Source of the DNA: an uncultured Bacteroidia bacterium | Lineage (GTDB): Bacteria > Bacteroidota > Bacteroidia > Bacteroidales > UBA932 | Reading direction: 5' to 3' | NCBI GenBank assembly: GCA_902785825.1 | Contig: CACZZZ010000006.1 | Location: 1-64,000 of the forward strand | DNA length: 64,000 bases | Shown here: positions 61,958 to 64,000 of the stretch, in pieces | Numbering within the stretch: position 1 is the stretch's first letter | Layout of the letters: each line of letters starts with the position of its first letter | Notes under the pieces: generated by a model | Databases searched by the model: none | What the model saw: the letters and a program-made list of their open reading frames with translations, nothing else | Told to the model about the DNA's origin: nothing | Program-made: the position numbers and the translations under genes

Positions 61958-64000
61958 TTACGGGTTCAACTCTTCATCACCGGTGCCTTCGTTGGTGCCG
62001 CCGTCTTGCTTCACGACAATCTCGGTTTCAGCTGGTATGTTGTCAACTTTCCTGTCAACAGTGACACTCGGGATCTCTTGACCTTGATAGATATATAGAG
62101 TAGTTAAAGTACTCATTGGCGAGCAGTCTAGCCATGTCAATGCAGTATTCTTCGAGACATCCAGTCTTATCAAGAGATTAGAAGCGCAGTCTAAATCTTC
62201 CAGGGCCTTATTATTTGACACGTCCAGACTTGGCAGATGGTTGGAGGAGCAATCAAGACATATTAGAGCCGAGTTATTGGTCACATCCAATATTTCCAGC
62301 TTATTTGAATCACAATATAAATCAGTGAGAACAGTATTATCGGAAACATCAAGGTTGGTCAGTTGATTCGAAGAACAGCGAAGGCGTTCCAATACCGTAT
62401 TATTAGTTACGTCAAGACTAGTCAACTTATTAGAGTCGCAGTATAAACGTATCAGTTCCGTATTATATGAGACATTCAGACTGGTTAGTTGGTTGGAGCT
62501 ACAGTATAGGAACTTTAGTAATAGTTGCCTAGACACATCCAGGTTAGAGATATGGTTGTTGGAACAGCTAAGAGATTCCAACTCTAAGTTCTTTGACACA
62601 TCAAGTCTTGACAATTGGTTTGATGCGCAAGATAGATTCTTAAGCTCCAAGTTATTCGAAACGTCAAGATCGGTCATAAGATTTTGATAACAAGCTAAGG
62701 ATTCCAATGCTGTGTTCTTGGAGATGTCGAGAGTTGTCAGCTGATTGTCGAAGCAATATAGATGAGTCAATGTCGTGTTTTGGGATACATCCAGGTTAGT
62801 CAGCTGATTGTTGTTGCACTCTAGATAAGTCAATGTCGTGTTTTGGGATACATCCAAATTAGTCAGCTGGTTATAATCGCAGATCAATGATGTCAAAGCG
62901 GTATTGTTGTACAGGTTCAAACTGGTTATTCGATTGTATATGCAACGCAGGTTTGTCAGCGCCGGGTTATTCGACGCGTCCAAGCTCGTAAGCTTACCAG
63001 ATGAAATAGACATCTCTGATTCTGACGACCGTTGCGCTGATGAACCTGAACAACCCAAGATCCGCAAAGCAGGCATAAACTCAATTCCCTGAACGGACTC
63101 AATATTATCAGTGTTTACACTGACAGTAGTTATCTCAGATGCCTCCGCAAAGCTGATCTCCCCGTCGCCGTCCGTGTCGAAGTTCTCGACCAGGTATGCC
63201 TTGAAGTTGGCGTCCTCGACAGGGATGTTACCGGTCTTTGTGGAATAAGGGGTTGTGAGGTAATTGTCCAACTTGGTGATGCCAGAGAACTTGGAACGGG
63301 AGATCGTCGTCTTTGCGGTGCGGTTGTATACCCCTTCCTCCGTGTAGGTCTCGAAAGTCATCGTGAATCCGGAGTTGAACACCGTCGGGAGCATAACCAT
63401 ATAGTAGTTCTCACCGACCTCAAAGTATTCACCTCTCGGGCACTCGAGGACGACCTCATCGGAGCCGTCGATGATCTCCTTGATCTCCGGGATCCCAGAG
63501 TCGCTAAGGCCGACCTTGACCTTACCGGTGATCAACTCTCCGCCATTGCTTTTCAATGTCACCTTGCGGACGCCCTCTTTGGTGACTGAGAATCTCCATC
63601 CACCGCAGATGTTGTAGAAACCCATGATAAGGCCCTGGGAACGTCCCAACGAAGGGAATGCTCCCGGCGCGAAAGTTCCTGCGACGGCGGTCTGTTCGGT
63701 TGGCAAGGTCATAGTTATGCTTGCCCCGTCGCAGGACACGTCCTCACCGTAAGGATAAACACCCCAGAAATAGGTGTCATCGACGGTCAACTCTCCACCT
63801 CCGGTGATGGCCGTGATGGTCCCTGTGAAGTTAGTCACGGCGGACGTTCCTGATTCCAATGTTGAGGTGAATTTGCTCCCGCCGTTCGTACCGCTGCCGT
63901 AGAACAGGCTGATGGCGTCGCCCGGAGTCCACAGGACGTCCCCATTTTCGTCCCTGACAGTTCTTGTCTCCGGGTTGCCCTCCCGGAAAGCCTTGATTGT
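61958..64000 (-). CDS. Fimbrillin-like/leucine-rich repeat surface protein, 5' end outside window
   Basis: The frame stays open to the window end, so the start lies beyond 64000. Readable part (about 680 aa): a fimbrillin-like domain at the N-terminal side (VLWTPGDAISLFYGSG, TLPTEQTAVAGTFAPGAFP, then YFEVGENYYMVMLP), an EF-hand-like loop (DTDGDGEISFAEASEI), and about 17 BspA-type repeats of 21 residues (LTNLDVSQNTTLTYLECNNN). The tail EGTGDEELNP is shared with the gene at 57952. Probably a surface adhesin. Confidence 0.85.
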   Translation of the reverse strand, partial: TIKAFREGNPETRTVRDENGDVLWTPGDAISLFYGSGTNGGSKFTSTLESGTSAVTNFTGTITAITGGGELTVDDTYFWGVYPYGEDVSCDGASITMTLPTEQTAVAGTFAPGAFPSLGRSQGLIMGFYNICGGWRFSVTKEGVRKVTLKSNGGELITGKVKVGLSDSGIPEIKEIIDGSDEVVLECPRGEYFEVGENYYMVMLPTVFNSGFTMTFETYTEEGVYNRTAKTTISRSKFSGITKLDNYLTTPYSTKTGNIPVEDANFKAYLVENFDTDGDGEISFAEASEITTVSVNTDNIESVQGIEFMPALRILGCSGSSAQRSSESEMSISSGKLTSLDASNNPALTNLRCIYNRITSLNLYNNTALTSLICDYNQLTNLDVSQNTTLTYLECNNNQLTNLDVSQNTTLTHLYCFDNQLTTLDISKNTALESLACYQNLMTDLDVSNNLELKNLSCASNQLSRLDVSKNLELESLSCSNNHISNLDVSRQLLLKFLYCSSNQLTSLNVSYNTELIRLYCDSNKLTSLDVTNNTVLERLRCSSNQLTNLDVSDNTVLTDLYCDSNKLEILDVTNNSALICLDCSSNHLPSLDVSNNKALEDLDCASNLLIRLDVSKNTALTWLDCSPMSTLTTLYIYQGQEIPSVTVDRKVDNIPAETEIVVKQDGGTNEGTGDEELNP
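62100..63010 (-). repeat. 63-bp leucine-rich repeat array
   Basis: Around 14-17 units of 63 bp encoding LxxLDVSxNTxLxxLxCxxNQ. Neighbouring units near 62760-62880 are almost identical at DNA level, so the array can expand or contract. Confidence 0.8.

Overview
The window is chromosomal DNA from a member of the Bacteroidota, most likely order Bacteroidales. The evidence is SusC/SusD-type glycan uptake genes, a BACON domain, BspA-type leucine-rich repeats, fimbrillin-like surface protein, very few Shine-Dalgarno sites, and many promoters of the Bacteroidota type (-7 box TAnnTTTG or TAnnTTCG). Gene density is high and most genes are ordinary housekeeping genes. No phage, plasmid, insertion sequence or CRISPR array was seen.

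Layout. 1-14.8 kb: a starch/maltodextrin utilisation locus on the + strand: a 5'-truncated MFS sugar transporter, SusC, SusD, a large SusE/F-like binding lipoprotein, a SusG-like surface amylase, and a lipoprotein that fuses two complete GH13 enzymes. SusCDE and SusG would bind and cut starch at the surface. The fusion enzyme and the MFS transporter would finish and import the oligosaccharides. Two related, strongly structured ~135 bp elements follow the two amylase genes. 14.8-21.1 kb: prenyl diphosphate synthase, a sugar-phosphate type MFS transporter, a DUF486 protein, then a small unit made of an unknown protein, a structured intergenic segment and a stand-alone reverse transcriptase, followed by a HAD phosphatase and an EamA transporter. 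21.1-31.6 kb: GH92 mannosidase, UvrA-like ATPase, CoA transferase, MazG, GNAT-like protein, prfA, and a queuosine operon (yhhQ-queF) behind a preQ1 class I riboswitch. 31.6-46.3 kb: dnaK, a PIN-domain toxin-antitoxin pair, murB-murA, a copper-type P-ATPase that lacks its nucleotide-binding domain, nadD-gmk, a metallopeptidase, alr, DJ-1, tRNA-Gln, an acyltransferase, an AAA ATPase and a nitroreductase. 46.3-46.7 kb: an apparently independent structured non-coding RNA and tRNA-Val. 46.7-54.3 kb (- strand): tadA, rpmH, rsmG, ECF-like sigma factor, polA, a C1B peptidase, and a MarR/glutathione peroxidase/ferritin operon with two matching palindromic operators. 54.4-57.7 kb: an AspT-type transporter and a dipeptidyl-peptidase III relative with a broken zinc motif. 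57.9-64 kb (- strand): a four-gene surface-protein operon with leucine-rich repeats, EF-hand-like loops and Big_2 Ig-like repeats. Its first gene runs off the window end.

Best candidates for something new: (i) the covarying structured repeats at 11442-11576 and 14641-14775, (ii) the reverse transcriptase unit at 17599-19532 with its structured leader, (iii) the promoter-to-terminator structured RNA at 46286-46598 with mutually exclusive helices, and (iv) the P-type ATPase without an N domain. All functional claims for these are inferences from sequence alone.
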